A program made the position numbers and the translations under genes. The notes under the pieces were generated by a model. That model was not told the origin of the DNA and made no database searches. It saw nothing but the letters and a program-made list of their open reading frames with translations. A stretch of 64,000 bases of DNA from an uncultured Mucilaginibacter sp. (lineage in GTDB: Bacteria > Bacteroidota > Bacteroidia > Sphingobacteriales > Sphingobacteriaceae), in contig NZ_CAITNG010000142.1 of assembly GCF_903893715.1 (NCBI RefSeq), positions 1 through 64,000 on the forward strand. The letters run 5' to 3'. Below are positions 43,065 to 54,671 of the stretch, piece after piece. The stretch's first letter is position 1. Each line of letters begins with the position of its first letter.

Positions 43065-45061
43065 TTTTTCATCGAGGCTTTAATCGGTACGGGCGGTGTA
43101 GGCGGCTTAAATGCAAGCACCATTTCCTGAATTTCATGGGTGATATGGTTGAAATTCTGTGTGAGCTTTTCATGCAGCTTCCCGCCGAAATCATAAAAGG
43201 CCGGCAAGGTCTTATAAGCCTTTTCTTCGCGCGCGATTTCTGCCATATCTAAATTGATGCGGCAGTTTATCGCAGAGGTGTCAAAAGCCCCGGTAAATTT
43301 CTCCTGCGCATCTGCGGCAATAACGCCGACCATTTCACCGGAATTAAGGGACGCAATTTTACCTGCCGGGATCAGCGCTTCCAGCTTTTCATTAAGGGAA
43401 GTGGATGTTTTATTGCGGTCTATGGATAAACCCTCACCCAATTGTTTAGATTTTCCGAAAAGGCGCTCCAACCATTCCAATGTGTCTTTGTTGCGGACAG
43501 AACCTGCCAATACATTACCGACTACGGCGGTAATAGTAGCTGCGGTATCTTTACCATATTGTTGCTGCAATTGCGGCAACTCCTGTAAACCCATTACAAA
43601 GGCGACTTTATTGCTCCTCGCGGTTGCTATTAAATTTTCCGCCTTATGAGTAAAAATTGTAGGAATTTCGTCGATGATAAGGGCAGACGGCAGATTCCCT
43701 TTGGAATTGATCAGCTTAGTGAGCCTGTTAAGCACGATGGAATAGCAGGCAGAATTGATATTCTGTGTACTCGGGTCATTGGCCAGTACGAGCATTCCCG
43801 GATTTTCTTTGGCTGATATTTTTAAATCGAAATCATTTCCAGAGAATACCCAAAATGTTTCTTTAGTGGCCAGCCGGCTGATAAATATTTTCAGCGTGCC
43901 TATTTGCCCTTCTAATTGATCAAACGCCTTTGCGTTATAGGCAGTCATAAAAGGAGACAGCAAAGACCTAAGTTCCGGTTCGGAGGTGAGGGCATTAAAA
44001 ATTTCCTCGTAGGAACGGTTCAGCAGGGCAAGCACATGTGGAAAACTTGAATACTTACCATCCTTGTATTTACTCATAAAGTAAACGCAGGAGGCAAGGA
44101 AATTAACCGCTGATTGCGTAAAGAACTGGTCACTTCCCCCGGAGCGGTCTCCTTTTTTTAAAGCTTCCACTAATGCTTCGGCTGTCTCGGCGGCATCCGC
44201 CAATGAACGGATATAGTCTGCCCGCCAGGGATTGATGCGGCGGCTTTTTTCAATATCGTTCAGGTTGATGACATGAAAGGTAAATCCATTCAGTTTACCG
44301 TTTTGCTTGGCAAGGAGGTAATGGTAATAAGCAATTTGTCCGAGGTCGGGAAATTTGAAATCGTATAAGCAAACCGCAAACTCTTTGGCGATTAATTGCC
44401 GGATAAATGGGTTGATGATAGAAAAGCTTTTACCCGATCCGGGGGTGCCGATAACCATCGTGCCGCGAAATACATTACAGATATTTATCCAGCCATTCCT
44501 TACTTTGCCTTTATAGTAGAACAGCATCGGAATATTGACTGAATACGGCGTATCCAATCGTTTGACCGGCTGCATAAAGCTCTCTGCTTCTGTATTCCAT
44601 TTGTCCTTGCCCAGCCCCGACCTGATGAACTTGGAGATATTGTCCATCGAAACGCTCACCATGAGCGCGCCGATAAAGGAGCAGACCATATAAAGCAGGT
44701 TATACCAGCTCGTATAATCAAATGCAAGCGGTGAGGCCCGTCCCTGGCAAGCTATACTGCCGAAAAATAAAAACAGACCGAGCGCCAGCGGATAGACGAT
44801 ATGGTTTTTGGGGTCGAGGTCTGTTTTCTTTTTTGCCAGCGTACCTATACTGACCAGGCAGATGAGGCCAAACGTCGCCAATTTGCTATAAACCAGTTTC
44901 GAGTAAATCAGCAGGTGACTAAGCTTGTGAAGCGGTGAAATAAAAATGCCCCAGAAAGGGGCATTGGGGTAGATAAAAATGGCCGCTTCTATAATTATTG
45001 AAAAATAGATGGCGCATTGCAAAAAGCCGTGCAGTTTTTGCTGCTCACGCGTTTCTTCCAT
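43061..45061 (-). CDS. VirD4-type coupling protein of the ICE
   Basis: 666 aa. Four to five membrane helices occupy residues 10-150. The ATPase domain has Walker A GTPGSGKSFSII (about residue 210), the second conserved box AVCLYDFKFPDLGQIAY, Walker B ALIIDEIPTIF (about 460) and the motif MGLQELPQLQQQYGKD. This is the TraG/MobC type of type IV coupling proteins, which pass the relaxase-DNA complex to the secretion channel. The tail is proline-rich (KPPTPPVPIKA). Unlike in CTnDOT it lies downstream of TraN rather than near the relaxase. Confidence 0.9.
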   Translation of the reverse strand: MEETREQQKLHGFLQCAIYFSIIIEAAIFIYPNAPFWGIFISPLHKLSHLLIYSKLVYSKLATFGLICLVSIGTLAKKKTDLDPKNHIVYPLALGLFLFFGSIACQGRASPLAFDYTSWYNLLYMVCSFIGALMVSVSMDNISKFIRSGLGKDKWNTEAESFMQPVKRLDTPYSVNIPMLFYYKGKVRNGWINICNVFRGTMVIGTPGSGKSFSIINPFIRQLIAKEFAVCLYDFKFPDLGQIAYYHYLLAKQNGKLNGFTFHVINLNDIEKSRRINPWRADYIRSLADAAETAEALVEALKKGDRSGGSDQFFTQSAVNFLASCVYFMSKYKDGKYSSFPHVLALLNRSYEEIFNALTSEPELRSLLSPFMTAYNAKAFDQLEGQIGTLKIFISRLATKETFWVFSGNDFDLKISAKENPGMLVLANDPSTQNINSACYSIVLNRLTKLINSKGNLPSALIIDEIPTIFTHKAENLIATARSNKVAFVMGLQELPQLQQQYGKDTAATITAVVGNVLAGSVRNKDTLEWLERLFGKSKQLGEGLSIDRNKTSTSLNEKLEALIPAGKIASLNSGEMVGVIAADAQEKFTGAFDTSAINCRINLDMAEIAREEKAYKTLPAFYDFGGKLHEKLTQNFNHITHEIQEMVLAFKPPTPPVPIKASMKK

Positions 45062-45178
45062 AATATTTGTTTTTTAATGGCTGGAAGGAGGGCTTCGCCG
45101 TTCTTCCACGATAAAAGAATATTTGGTAAAATCCCCGCCAGTGGCTTACGGGCGGATCAAGCTAATGGAAGACATTAG

Positions 45179-45814
45179 CTAAATGTATTTAGGCTCCTTT
45201 TTGGTTTGGCGTATATACCGTTTGATAACCTTTTTAAGTTTTGCGCTCTTGGGAAGTTTTGCAAATACAATATGACCGGGCAATTCGTCCAGGGAGTGTT
45301 TGAGCGGAAGGTCGTAGGAGAAAGCAACGTTGTGGTTATCTAAATTGATATAAAGCCCAAACCGTTTGTTTTTACGCATGATATGGTAAAAGCCTATTGA
45401 ATTCCATAGGTTGTTGATCTCGCGAAAGCAGCCATCTTCTTTATCCACAAAAAACTGTCTCCCGGCAATATCAATCCCCTTAACATTGTTGGGTAGCTCG
45501 GAACGCCAGTCCGGGTTCAATTCGTCGAGCCTTCGGGATGCGCCGGCTGGGTCAAGGGCATCGATGGAATCGAACCAATATACCTGAATATGTTCGGGCG
45601 GTGTTTCACCGTGATCGCCTCTATATATATTCTTTATTAAGGGGTCATACCACAATTCAAGGTGGTCGCCACAGGACCGCATTTCAAGACAGTCCATTTC
45701 ATTTTCAGGATCGCCGACCTGTATCAATTTCCGGTTGTCGGCATCAATGTAAAAGGCTGTTCCTTCCAATTCAATAACCGGGCGCGGCCTTGCGTAGGTG
45801 CATACTTTTTTCAT
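45179..45814 (-). CDS. ICE protein of unknown function
   Basis: 211 aa, soluble. Two related strand-rich segments may be an internal repeat: ELEGTAFYIDADNRKLIQV near residue 15 and DIAGRQFFVDKEDGCFREI near 115 (both begin with I/L-x-G-x-x-F-x-V/I-D). The C-terminus is lysine-rich (LKKVIKRYIRQTKKEPKYI). It lies 17 bases after the giant methylase-helicase gene. The function is not recognised. Confidence 0.55.
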   Translation of the reverse strand: MKKVCTYARPRPVIELEGTAFYIDADNRKLIQVGDPENEMDCLEMRSCGDHLELWYDPLIKNIYRGDHGETPPEHIQVYWFDSIDALDPAGASRRLDELNPDWRSELPNNVKGIDIAGRQFFVDKEDGCFREINNLWNSIGFYHIMRKNKRFGLYINLDNHNVAFSYDLPLKHSLDELPGHIVFAKLPKSAKLKKVIKRYIRQTKKEPKYI

Positions 45815-45831
45815 AAAATCGAGTTTGTTTT

Positions 45832-48800
45832 TTAACGTTTTAACTGGCTGGTTGCTATTTCAAGGTTTTCTTCATCTGTTTCTTCCGAAACTTCCTGTTC
45901 ATCAAAAATTTGCTTTCCTGCCTGTTCTTTATCCTTTTCAGCGATCTTGCGGCTGATTTCCAGTTCCAGTTTATCCAGTTCTTTTTTCAGCGCAGCCAAC
46001 TCAAATTCCTGGTCGAATTGCCGTTTGGTGAGTTCAAGGATTTCAGGGATTTGCTTATTGAGGTCGGTCAGCTCTTTTTCATAGCGCTCGGCCATACCGA
46101 TTACCCGGTCAATGGAGCTTAGAAAGTATCGTGCGGCCAGTTTCGGATTATCAATAGTAGGCGCGCCGCCGTTCTGCATGTATTTTATCCCTGTCGCACG
46201 GCTTTCCGCGTACATCGAGGTCACAAAGTCTATACGTCCCGACAAAACGCCTTCTATTGTCTGCAATTTCCGTCTGATATAAAGGTCAAAACCATACAGC
46301 TCACCTATATGGAGTTCCGGCTTGTTGTAATCTTCCGGCGACCAGTTGGTATAAAGGTCAATTAGTTTTTGCCCTATGGCTACCGCATCTGCCTGCGGCA
46401 TATCTTTCAGCTTTAACGGGTTCAGCTTGGTGCCATCCCCGTCATATTTTAGCACCTTTTTGTAAGCCGATTCATCCGTATGAACCATATCAAGGGTTGA
46501 CCGGGTATCACGGCTTTTCTTTTCCAGGTCTTCCAGCAGGTATCGGCTTCGGGCAACTTCCTTAAAATGGGCTGATTTATAACCCTCCAGTTCCGCTACT
46601 TTTTTTTCGACGCGAGTTTTTTCCAGTAGAGAAGTGTCACCTGATAAAATGGCGATGTATTCCGAAAAATTCATGCCGCTTTGCTCGTCCATCGCGCCTT
46701 CATCGAGGGTGCGGACGGCCAGTTCATTATTTTTCATCTGGCTAATGAAGATCTGTTTGTTCTTTAACAGGTTGAACTTATAATTATCCAGTGATTGTTC
46801 TACCGCATAAATAAAGTTGCGGACCTTGTTGCCGTAAAACATTTTGGCCAGCCAGTTACCCTGCCTTGCACCCCTTCCGTCGCGCTGTTCCAGCTCCGAT
46901 GGTTTCCAGGGTATATCAAGATGGTGCATGGCTACGATCCGTTCCTGTACATTTAAACCCGTACCTGCTTTTTCTGTGCTGCCAATCAGAATCCTGATCT
47001 CCCCGGCATTCATTTTTTTAAATAGCTCTTTGCGCTGTTTATCCGTTGACCAGTTGTGGATAAAGGTTACCTGGTTTGCCGGAACTCCAAACTCGTTAAC
47101 TAATTTATCCCGCAGGGCATCGTAAACGTTAAATTCATCGGTCTTAGGCGTTCCGATATCGCTGAAGATGATCTGCGTACCTTTGTGAAGTGCACTTTCG
47201 TGATAAATTTCCGCAACGTTCTTTGCACAGATATTTACCTTGTTGCCGGGGTCGTCCCCATATTTTTGGGGGTCGACCAGGCGCATATCCACCGCCATTT
47301 TTTTGGCATAGTTGGTGGCGATGAGCATCCGGCCTTTGTCTTCCTGCCTGGTCAGCGGCCGTCTGCCAATAAGCGTGGCATCACCGGATTTGGCGAAACC
47401 CATCAACTTTTTGATAAATTCCTGCTGGTCTGTGGTCGGCTTGATATTTACCAGTACCTCATCAATTTCGGGTTTATCCAAATTGATATGTTTGGCCGTT
47501 TTATAATCCGTTATCTGGTTATAAAACAGCGCCAGTTCAGGCACTTTGATAAAGTGTCGAAAACGTTCCTTCGCCCTTATCTCATTGGTTACCGTAAACT
47601 CAAAATCGACCGTTTTCCGGGCGTAAACCGCTGCCCAGGCATCGAAGTTTGAAATCTGTTGCCTTTCGAGTTCGCGGGGACGGAGGTATTTGAAGATCAA
47701 ATACATTTCCGTCAGGCTGTTGGAAATCGGTGTGCCGGACAGAAAGGTAGCACATAGGTCGTTATCCTGGCGGTCCTGTAAAGTGCGAATGGCAAAAAGC
47801 ATGTTGAGCGCTTTTTGACTGCCCAAAAGATTTCCTAATCCTGCGACGCGTGTATGCCGGGTGGTAAAGGTGAGGTTCTTGAACTTATGCGATTCATCAA
47901 TGAACAGGTGGTCGATATTCAGTTCCCTGAAATTGATGCCTGTGTCCTTTCGCTGATCAATTGCTTCGATGATACCCTGCAACTTCGCTTCCAGGTTTTC
48001 CTTACGGATTTCCAAACCTTTCAGCATTTCGCGGGTAATTTCATCACCGGAATTTTGAACCGCAAATAGATCAAGTTCCGTATTGTCCAACTCTATTTGC
48101 AGTATTTGACGCTGTATTTCCGGGGCCTGCGGGATTTTCCCAAATTGGTCGTGCGTTAAAATGATGCAGTCCCAATTATTATTTTTTATCTCGTGAAAAA
48201 TCCGCTTGCGTTTAGCAGGTTCAAAATCATTTTCGCCCGGAGCGAGCAATTTCGCTTTTGGGTAAGCCAGCCGGAACGTATCTGTAATCTGCTGGATATT
48301 GGCTTTCAGCGCCAGGATCATTGGTTTGTGGACAATTCCAAGCCGCTTCATTTCCATTGCGGCAATGATCATCGTCAAAGTTTTGCCGAGTCCGACCTCA
48401 TGGTCTATTAAGCCGCCGTTGTTTTGGATGACCCGCCAGGCGGCATCCCTTTGTGAGCTGAATAACGCCGGAATTTTAAGCGCTGGTAAATCCAGCCCCG
48501 GAAACGTCAGGTGGCTGCCGTCATACTCCCTTAGCCGGTAACAGTTGTAGGTATCATTGTACAGCTTTTCTAAGTGCTGTTTATCCTCATTAGGCAGTTC
48601 TAATAACCAAAGGAGGTAGCGAGCGCGGATATTGTCAATTTTGCGATGCGCGGTTTGGATAGCTTCGGTGTCCGGCACCCGAACGGTTTTGTCACCCATA
48701 TCCACCTCATAAGTAAAATGAGGGTTGGTATTTAGCAGTGCATATTCCAGCAAACCCCTTCCGGTGACTTTCGGGCTTTCCTTCGGGCTTACCGAAAACT

Positions 48801-51303
48801 CTTCGTTGGTAACCGTATTTCCCTTTTTTGCATAGCTGACCTTATAGGTATCAATGGAACCAAAGAAATTGACTTTAGTATCCAGCTTAAAAAGATCAGA
48901 GGCAAAACGCTGGTAAAACTCAACAGGTACCCACCGCTCGCCGAGGTTGAAATCCAGTAACTCGAAAGGGATTTTTTCTGGTTGAACACGGCGGATAGCC
49001 GCCAGGCTTCGGGCAAATTGCAGGTTTTCCGGTTCTGCTTCCCCAGCTGTTTCAGCGATCTTTAACTTTTCAACTACGTTTCCCGATAAATAATTGTCCG
49101 TGGTTTCCCATGCCAGCGTTTTCGGGTTTAGCAGTATTTGTTTATCCAGTTGAAGGATAGCTTCGTCTTCGGTCAACCCGGTGGCCTGTGTAATCATGGA
49201 AAGGTCAACCCTGCCCAGGTCATTCAGGCACCGGGCCAGCGCTTCCGAGGGATTATCCGTTTTCAGCAATTCCTTTTGCTGAAAAAGCGGGCCGTAAAAT
49301 ATATCCGACCTCACGAATTTATCCTGTTCCTTTATTTCAAGGGAAGAAAGGATCTTAAAACCTAAAGCGGCGTCATTAAAAATCCGGTTGCGGTTGCTGT
49401 TTTTATTGAGTTCGCCATATTTGGCAACAAAGCCTTCGTAATAAACATTCAGCGATTGGCGTAATTCCGGGAACTGTATTTTGTGTTCAGTTTCATTTTC
49501 AGAAAGCTCCAGGTAAATATCCCTAAGAACGAGGTAGTCCTCATAAAACGGCAACTCCGGCTGCTGCTCGAGGGGTTCAAATTTCGCCTCAAAATTCTGC
49601 GGTTCGCCTATTAGTCCAAGCTTACCATTAAAAATGACAAGAGTATCTTTTTGGTAAAACGGCTTTAGGTTGGTAAAAGCTTTGGGCCTGTCGGGTAAAA
49701 GTTTAAAAGCAGGCTCCAGGGTAGCATCGCCCTCATAGCGGTAATCATGGCCGTAATGTTTCAGTTTCGCAGAAAGCGCATCTAACTCATGCCCAAGGCC
49801 CGCCCCGTTTAACCATTTGGCCGGAAAAGCAATTTCCCCGAGGTTGCTATAAAGCTTATAGATGAAACGGTTATTGCCTTTCGCTTGTGCCGTTAGCAGG
49901 ACGATGCTGTCATGCAGCGGTTTGGCCGTAGTGCGAATGGTACTGATCAGCCGGGCCGATGCTGCATCAATGAATTGCTTGTCAAGATCGTCCAAATAGG
50001 CCAAAGCTTTATTCTCACCGGCTGGTGGCGCATCAAACAAGCCCAATTGCCCGAAGTTTAAGCCCGGTTTTTCCTGCTTTTTTTCAATAACCGGAACCGG
50101 CAGGAAGGTGAATTGCCTTAGCGGACCTTCCTTTTTATCAAAGGAAATTGCTTCCCATTTGGCGAAGTCTAAGTTTGCAAACCCCGCGATGAGCTGTTCC
50201 TTTAGCATGGGAACAATCTCTTCGATGTTCCCGTTTTGCCAGGCAAGCCTTGAAGCTTTCCCCCTGGCGTTTGTGCCTTCGATGATCTCATCGGCATAAA
50301 CGAGTTCGCTTTTATCAGCCAGCCAGGCATTCAGGTAGTATTTGCCAAAAGTGTTTTCCTTTTCAACGGTTTCGATCAATTGGCTTTCAGCTTCAGTCAG
50401 CATTTCCTTACTATCGTTTTTTTGCACCAGGATCAGGTGCATACCCACTTCCACGTTGGCGTTTTCCTTCATCAGGTTAGCCGGCAGCACAGCTACGCTT
50501 AACAGGTCGGCTGAGGTAAATAAATACTTTCGAGCGGTTTCATTGGACGGATTGTTTAAAAAGGCATCGGTGACAATGTAAGCCAGGATGCCGCCGTCCT
50601 TTATCTTGTCCAGCCCTTTAGCAAAAAAATAGGTATGCACCTTTGCGGAGATGCCGCTTTTGTTATAGGCCGGGTCGTGTACCGCAATTTTCCCGAAAGG
50701 GATATTACTGATAACGATATCCGATTGCGCCTTTTCAGTGGCGCTGGTTTCCTCCAGCTTTTTGATCTGGACATCAACCGGTACCGGGTGTGCCGAGCAA
50801 ATGGCTTTCAGTATTTTCCCGGTCAGGATATCCTTTTCAACTGCGGTTACCTGTTCAATTTTATCAAATGCTTTGATTGCTTCATCGACAAAGATGCCTG
50901 CACCGGCGCTCGGCTCATATAACCGCTTGGGAAATATATTGCTTGACTGCATCGCCGAATAGATGGCTTCCACCAAAAATCCCGGTGTATAATAAGCGGT
51001 TTGTGAGCTGCTCTTTACAGCATCTATGGCCGTCTTATAATCCTTTACGGTTAATTTTTCCTGCAAAAGGCTATGCAATTCCATGACCTGCGGATATAGT
51101 TTCAGGTCAGCCTGCGAAGCATTGAGATTAACCCATTCCTCCTGGTTTCCCGGTGGAAATAATACCGCTTTGAGGCCGCCGAAACCGGCATATTTTCTTA
51201 ACGTTTCCAATTCTGCTTCAGATAGCTGCTGGCCGGAAAAATCCAGCGCGATCCGGATGGCTGCGATATTGTCTGCCATCTTCCTTACAGGATTAAATGC
51301 CAT
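45832..51303 (-). CDS. Giant N6-adenine methylase + SF2 helicase protein (DarB-like)
   Basis: 1823 aa. The N-terminal methylase domain has [15 protein letters not shown] (SAM site, about residue 148) and [13 protein letters not shown] (NPPY-type motif reading NIPF, about 203). The helicase carries [15 protein letters not shown] (about 967), [13 protein letters not shown] (about 1134), [12 protein letters not shown] and [11 protein letters not shown] (about 1474). A long coiled coil covers about residues 1580-1800. The layout resembles the DarB antirestriction protein of phage P1 and related 'polyvalent' proteins of mobile elements, which modify or protect the DNA entering a cell. It is the largest gene in the window and sits inside the tra block, two bases after a 71-aa gene. 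Confidence 0.85.
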   Translation of the reverse strand: MAFNPVRKMADNIAAIRIALDFSGQQLSEAELETLRKYAGFGGLKAVLFPPGNQEEWVNLNASQADLKLYPQVMELHSLLQEKLTVKDYKTAIDAVKSSSQTAYYTPGFLVEAIYSAMQSSNIFPKRLYEPSAGAGIFVDEAIKAFDKIEQVTAVEKDILTGKILKAICSAHPVPVDVQIKKLEETSATEKAQSDIVISNIPFGKIAVHDPAYNKSGISAKVHTYFFAKGLDKIKDGGILAYIVTDAFLNNPSNETARKYLFTSADLLSVAVLPANLMKENANVEVGMHLILVQKNDSKEMLTEAESQLIETVEKENTFGKYYLNAWLADKSELVYADEIIEGTNARGKASRLAWQNGNIEEIVPMLKEQLIAGFANLDFAKWEAISFDKKEGPLRQFTFLPVPVIEKKQEKPGLNFGQLGLFDAPPAGENKALAYLDDLDKQFIDAASARLISTIRTTAKPLHDSIVLLTAQAKGNNRFIYKLYSNLGEIAFPAKWLNGAGLGHELDALSAKLKHYGHDYRYEGDATLEPAFKLLPDRPKAFTNLKPFYQKDTLVIFNGKLGLIGEPQNFEAKFEPLEQQPELPFYEDYLVLRDIYLELSENETEHKIQFPELRQSLNVYYEGFVAKYGELNKNSNRNRIFNDAALGFKILSSLEIKEQDKFVRSDIFYGPLFQQKELLKTDNPSEALARCLNDLGRVDLSMITQATGLTEDEAILQLDKQILLNPKTLAWETTDNYLSGNVVEKLKIAETAGEAEPENLQFARSLAAIRRVQPEKIPFELLDFNLGERWVPVEFYQRFASDLFKLDTKVNFFGSIDTYKVSYAKKGNTVTNEEFSVSPKESPKVTGRGLLEYALLNTNPHFTYEVDMGDKTVRVPDTEAIQTAHRKIDNIRARYLLWLLELPNEDKQHLEKLYNDTYNCYRLREYDGSHLTFPGLDLPALKIPALFSSQRDAAWRVIQNNGGLIDHEVGLGKTLTMIIAAMEMKRLGIVHKPMILALKANIQQITDTFRLAYPKAKLLAPGENDFEPAKRKRIFHEIKNNNWDCIILTHDQFGKIPQAPEIQRQILQIELDNTELDLFAVQNSGDEITREMLKGLEIRKENLEAKLQGIIEAIDQRKDTGINFRELNIDHLFIDESHKFKNLTFTTRHTRVAGLGNLLGSQKALNMLFAIRTLQDRQDNDLCATFLSGTPISNSLTEMYLIFKYLRPRELERQQISNFDAWAAVYARKTVDFEFTVTNEIRAKERFRHFIKVPELALFYNQITDYKTAKHINLDKPEIDEVLVNIKPTTDQQEFIKKLMGFAKSGDATLIGRRPLTRQEDKGRMLIATNYAKKMAVDMRLVDPQKYGDDPGNKVNICAKNVAEIYHESALHKGTQIIFSDIGTPKTDEFNVYDALRDKLVNEFGVPANQVTFIHNWSTDKQRKELFKKMNAGEIRILIGSTEKAGTGLNVQERIVAMHHLDIPWKPSELEQRDGRGARQGNWLAKMFYGNKVRNFIYAVEQSLDNYKFNLLKNKQIFISQMKNNELAVRTLDEGAMDEQSGMNFSEYIAILSGDTSLLEKTRVEKKVAELEGYKSAHFKEVARSRYLLEDLEKKSRDTRSTLDMVHTDESAYKKVLKYDGDGTKLNPLKLKDMPQADAVAIGQKLIDLYTNWSPEDYNKPELHIGELYGFDLYIRRKLQTIEGVLSGRIDFVTSMYAESRATGIKYMQNGGAPTIDNPKLAARYFLSSIDRVIGMAERYEKELTDLNKQIPEILELTKRQFDQEFELAALKKELDKLELEISRKIAEKDKEQAGKQIFDEQEVSEETDEENLEIATSQLKR

Positions 51304-51304
51304 A

Positions 51305-51520
51305 TTAAACCTCCTGTAAATAAGCTGCGATGGTGCCGATCACTTCATACTTCAGGAAGCGGTCGTCCTCGTCAAGCCCCCTGATCAAAGGCGAGCATAC
51401 TTCGAGGATATTGGTCAGTTCATAGTGTAAAATGCCGTGGTTGGAAAAGCGCAGATACGTCGCCAAAAACTCTTCCTCCAGCACCAGTTTTACATAATCA
51501 TAGGCTATGGAATCAGTCAT
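51305..51520 (-). CDS. Small ICE protein, unknown function
   Basis: 71 aa, acidic and helical ([19 protein letters not shown], then [21 protein letters not shown]). Its stop lies two bases before the start of the giant methylase-helicase gene, so the two are coupled. I do not recognise a family. Confidence 0.55.
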   Translation of the reverse strand: MTDSIAYDYVKLVLEEEFLATYLRFSNHGILHYELTNILEVCSPLIRGLDEDDRFLKYEVIGTIAAYLQEV

Positions 51521-51537
51521 AAAAAAGAAATGGTAGG

Positions 51538-52332
51538 TTAGTTAGGGAGGGTATCGGCGTTAAGGATATCCTTGTAGGAGATATTGAGCGTAATAATCCG
51601 CCCTGATATCTGCTGTTCGCTCAGCTCAACATGCAGGACTTTGTTTCCTGGGAATGTGAGCTTTTTAAAGACAAAGACGTTGCGGTAATACTTTTCAAAA
51701 GACGGCGTTTCCACCAGGATATATTCCGGCTTGAGTTCCACCGATTGCACGTTAGAGGCTTTGGTGATTTTTTTGTCCTCCACCTTAAAGCGGAACTCAT
51801 CTATATCATATTTAAGCCGCGTCTTATTTTTATAACTGACATCCAAAAAGATATAATCTCCCAGGGTATAAACATGGTTCAGTTGTCCTTTGATCCCAAA
51901 TGCACTGACTTTTTCAACGCTGCCGCCAGGTTTTTCGGCCATTAGGTTCAGGGTCATTGCCTTTAACTGATTTTTTGAAAAGCCGATACCCGCAATATCC
52001 AGTGGCCGGGTATCGGCCGGCATAATGTTTATTTCTGTAGGTGCAGCAGCGCCGCCGGGAACAATATGGTATTGTGCTATGAATGTCTCACCGGCTATGG
52101 TGATAACGGCATCTTCAAAGTTTTTGGTGGAATCTTTCAGTTTGATCCTTACCACGTTTTTGAGCGGCAAGTCCCCGGCAAGCGCCTTGCTGGAAATATC
52201 TACGTATTGTACCGGCTCGGGCGAAATGAAATGGACGGTCAGGTTTTTTGGTAGCTGCACGGTCGGCAGGCTGTCCTGAGCATGAACGGTAACTGAAATC
52301 AGCATAGTGATATAAAACAATAATTTTTTCAT
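51538..52332 (-). CDS. traN: Conjugative transfer protein TraN (VirB9-like)
   Basis: 264 aa from ATG 52332 (MKKLLFYITMLISVTVHA signal peptide); the longer frame to 52371 adds a polar head. The strand-rich body fits the Bacteroidetes TraN / DUF4138 family: NLTVHFISPEPVQYVDIS near the start and IRLKDSTKNF, YDIDEFRFKVEDKKI later. It would form the outer-membrane part of the secretion channel with TraM. It follows traM by about 50 bases. Confidence 0.8.
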   Translation of the reverse strand: MKKLLFYITMLISVTVHAQDSLPTVQLPKNLTVHFISPEPVQYVDISSKALAGDLPLKNVVRIKLKDSTKNFEDAVITIAGETFIAQYHIVPGGAAAPTEINIMPADTRPLDIAGIGFSKNQLKAMTLNLMAEKPGGSVEKVSAFGIKGQLNHVYTLGDYIFLDVSYKNKTRLKYDIDEFRFKVEDKKITKASNVQSVELKPEYILVETPSFEKYYRNVFVFKKLTFPGNKVLHVELSEQQISGRIITLNISYKDILNADTLPN

Positions 52333-52382
52333 CGGATTATTTTTTGAATTAAATGGAATGGTTATCGGCATTAACTGCCGGT

Positions 52383-53540
52383 TTAATAAGATTTTTGGGC
52401 GCTTTTTAAAGCGTCCTTATCTATCAGGTAGATATAGGAATTGTATTTAAGCTTGGCTTTGTTCTTCCGTACCAGTTCTGCGATTGCAGATGAGGTGGAC
52501 TGAAACATTTTGTCAACGGAACTCATAATGAAGCTGGTTGAATTTCCATCGATGGAAACGCCCTGCACCGTATTGCTGCCGAGGTCTTTTGTGAAATCCC
52601 GGAATGCGGATGATGGAACATACAGGCCGGGCATTCCGTCCAGGTCGTAGATTTCCAGTTTGACCGGTAAGATTTTCCCGTTCGACAAAATGGACGTAAT
52701 GGACAGCTTTACCCTTTGTTCCGAGAACCCGCTTATGAGGGCATATATGTATGTTCCTTTGGGGATCAGGTTGGCACCGGCTTTGATGTCCTCGAGTAAC
52801 CTTAGCCGCAATCTTGATCCCGCATAACCGGTTTCATTTTCATCTATGGTGGCCATAATGAATTTGTCGTCAGTTGGTGGTTTTATCGTATTAAAGTCGT
52901 CTGAGGCCGTAGCAGCTTTTACCACTGTATAGTTTACTTCGGATGCCTTTTCCTGCGCCGCTTTTTCGGCGGCCAGTTTTTTCAGGCGTTCGGCTTTGTA
53001 AGCCGGGTCGTTTTGTTTTTGGATGCTGTCCATGTAGGCCATCTGTGCCTTAAACATCTCCATCGGGTCTTTCTCCTTCGGCTCTGCGGGACGCGGCTGT
53101 TGCTTTTGCCTGTTTGCCATTCCGGAAATCGCGTTGGCCAGTTCCTGGTCATGATTGACGGCCCTGGTTTTGCTAACCGTTTGGGGCTGGCTAAATTTCG
53201 CTTTCATGGCCTGGTTAATTGAATCCAGCGTTTTCTTTTCCTTGTCGGAATAGTTGTCATGAAAGGAGGCATTACTGGTAGGCTCTTTTTGAATCGCGTT
53301 TACTGCGGTAAGGCCATCGGATTGCTTAAAGGTGTTTCTGTAAGCATCAAGCTTATCTGCAAGATCTTTTTTGCGTACATCGGCCGAAACATTGCCTACA
53401 CTTCCATTAAGGCCGACGACCTGTTTAACCTCCTTTTTTGGTTTAGAGAAACCGCTGTGCCAGACAAAAAAGAACAGGCACAAAAAAGGCAAAACGATGA
53501 GTGGCAGCACATATTTGGGCTGTTTAAAGTTAATTTTCAT
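52383..53540 (-). CDS. traM: Conjugative transfer protein TraM (VirB10-like)
   Basis: 385 aa from ATG 53540 (MKINFKQPKYVLPLIVLPFLC); the frame extends 42 bases upstream. One membrane helix near residues 10-28 is followed by a long charged, glutamine-rich periplasmic stretch (residues 40-220). The C-terminal domain has FIMATIDENETGYAGSRLRLRL and LIPKGTYIYALISGF, the beta-barrel typical of VirB10/TraM. It spans the periplasm in the type IV secretion channel. Confidence 0.85.
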   Translation of the reverse strand: MKINFKQPKYVLPLIVLPFLCLFFFVWHSGFSKPKKEVKQVVGLNGSVGNVSADVRKKDLADKLDAYRNTFKQSDGLTAVNAIQKEPTSNASFHDNYSDKEKKTLDSINQAMKAKFSQPQTVSKTRAVNHDQELANAISGMANRQKQQPRPAEPKEKDPMEMFKAQMAYMDSIQKQNDPAYKAERLKKLAAEKAAQEKASEVNYTVVKAATASDDFNTIKPPTDDKFIMATIDENETGYAGSRLRLRLLEDIKAGANLIPKGTYIYALISGFSEQRVKLSITSILSNGKILPVKLEIYDLDGMPGLYVPSSAFRDFTKDLGSNTVQGVSIDGNSTSFIMSSVDKMFQSTSSAIAELVRKNKAKLKYNSYIYLIDKDALKSAQKSY

Positions 53541-53578
53541 GTTTTTTGATTTTGTTTGAAATGAGATCCCTTTGTGGG

Positions 53579-54007
53579 TCACCTATTTTTATTTTGGTGA
53601 TTGTGAATTCGCTGCAATTGGCTTAGTGCGCTGTCCAGCGATGTACTATCCGCCTGGGTAAGTTGTTTTTTGGCGGTAATGCTGTCAACCAGTTGTTTCA
53701 GTTTTAGTGTTTGTTTGATCTCCCCGGCGGTCACCATGATCTGCGTAAACCCATCCTGAATCGGACTGGATTGTGTTTTGGTTGGCATTTGCGCTTTGAC
53801 CGGCTCATGATGCCTGAAAACAGTAAAGCTCAGTGCCAATGAAACTGCCATCAGCGTGACCATGCACCCAAAAAAGAATTTGGGATAACGCTGCAAAAGA
53901 TTTTTACCGGCACTGTTTGCCTTTCCAAAATAGGGGCTGAACTCCTTTTTGAGTTCGCTATAAATCGTGTCCCTGGGATCACGATTAGAATGAATTTTTC
54001 TCCACAT
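53579..54007 (-). CDS. traL: Conjugative transfer protein TraL-like
   Basis: 142 aa, one membrane helix (about residues 44-64, FFFGCMVTLMAVSLALSF) with a cytoplasmic basic head and a helical periplasmic tail (LTQADSTSLDSALSQLQRI). Size, topology and place between traK and traM fit the TraL slot. It overlaps traK by 23 bases. The assignment rests on position. Confidence 0.6.
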   Translation of the reverse strand: MWRKIHSNRDPRDTIYSELKKEFSPYFGKANSAGKNLLQRYPKFFFGCMVTLMAVSLALSFTVFRHHEPVKAQMPTKTQSSPIQDGFTQIMVTAGEIKQTLKLKQLVDSITAKKQLTQADSTSLDSALSQLQRIHNHQNKNR

Positions 54008-54599
54008 CTTGCAGGTCCTTATTTTCTAGTGTTTTCCAGTTGGTGATCAACACGCCATGCGGGTTGTTGTCACTGCGCGGTATATCCTGCAGATAGCCTT
54101 CTGTTATCAGGGAGCGGATTACCGTCGAACTTCGGCGGTCGATCTTCAATTTGCCATAATAGCGGAAATACCTTTTCGGTATATCCAGGGCGATGGAATC
54201 GGTTTGCAGCGTCAGCACAGAGCTTGATGAAAGGATAGAATTAAAAAACCCTTTTTCCTTCAGGTCATTGTATTGCTGCATACCGGATTCATCTACCAGG
54301 TACATCGCCTTTTTCATTTGGTATTCCATGAACTTATCGTCGGGCGTTAATGAAAAAAACAGCGAATGAAAAAGGTCAACGTCAGCCCGGTATTCTGCGG
54401 GCCTGTTCATTTGGAGGTCTGTTTGCCGGGCCAGTATGGGGATATTGTTATCCAGCAGGTAAATGCTTTTTTGTGAATTGGAGACCAGCCGGTAGCAAAA
54501 GAAACAGGTTGTCCCTACGATGGCGAGCGCTGTTAAAAGGCTGCCGAACGCAATAAAAGTGGCCAGCCTGATTTTGGCTTCAATGTTTTTTATGATCAT
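53985..54599 (-). CDS. traK: Conjugative transfer protein TraK (VirB8-like)
   Basis: 204 aa with one N-terminal helix (residues 12-36) and a periplasmic domain. NRPAEYRADVDLFHSLFFSLTPDD and YRLVSNSQKSIYLLDNNIPI are typical of the Bacteroidetes TraK family. It is expected to nucleate assembly of the inner-membrane complex together with TraJ. Confidence 0.85.
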   Translation of the reverse strand: MIIKNIEAKIRLATFIAFGSLLTALAIVGTTCFFCYRLVSNSQKSIYLLDNNIPILARQTDLQMNRPAEYRADVDLFHSLFFSLTPDDKFMEYQMKKAMYLVDESGMQQYNDLKEKGFFNSILSSSSVLTLQTDSIALDIPKRYFRYYGKLKIDRRSSTVIRSLITEGYLQDIPRSDNNPHGVLITNWKTLENKDLQDVEKNSF

Positions 54600-54671
54600 A
54601 AAATTGAGGGTTAAAAAAGGGCCGCACAGATCACCATGCAGCCCGGAGTCAGGGGAAAGAAAAAGGGTTTA

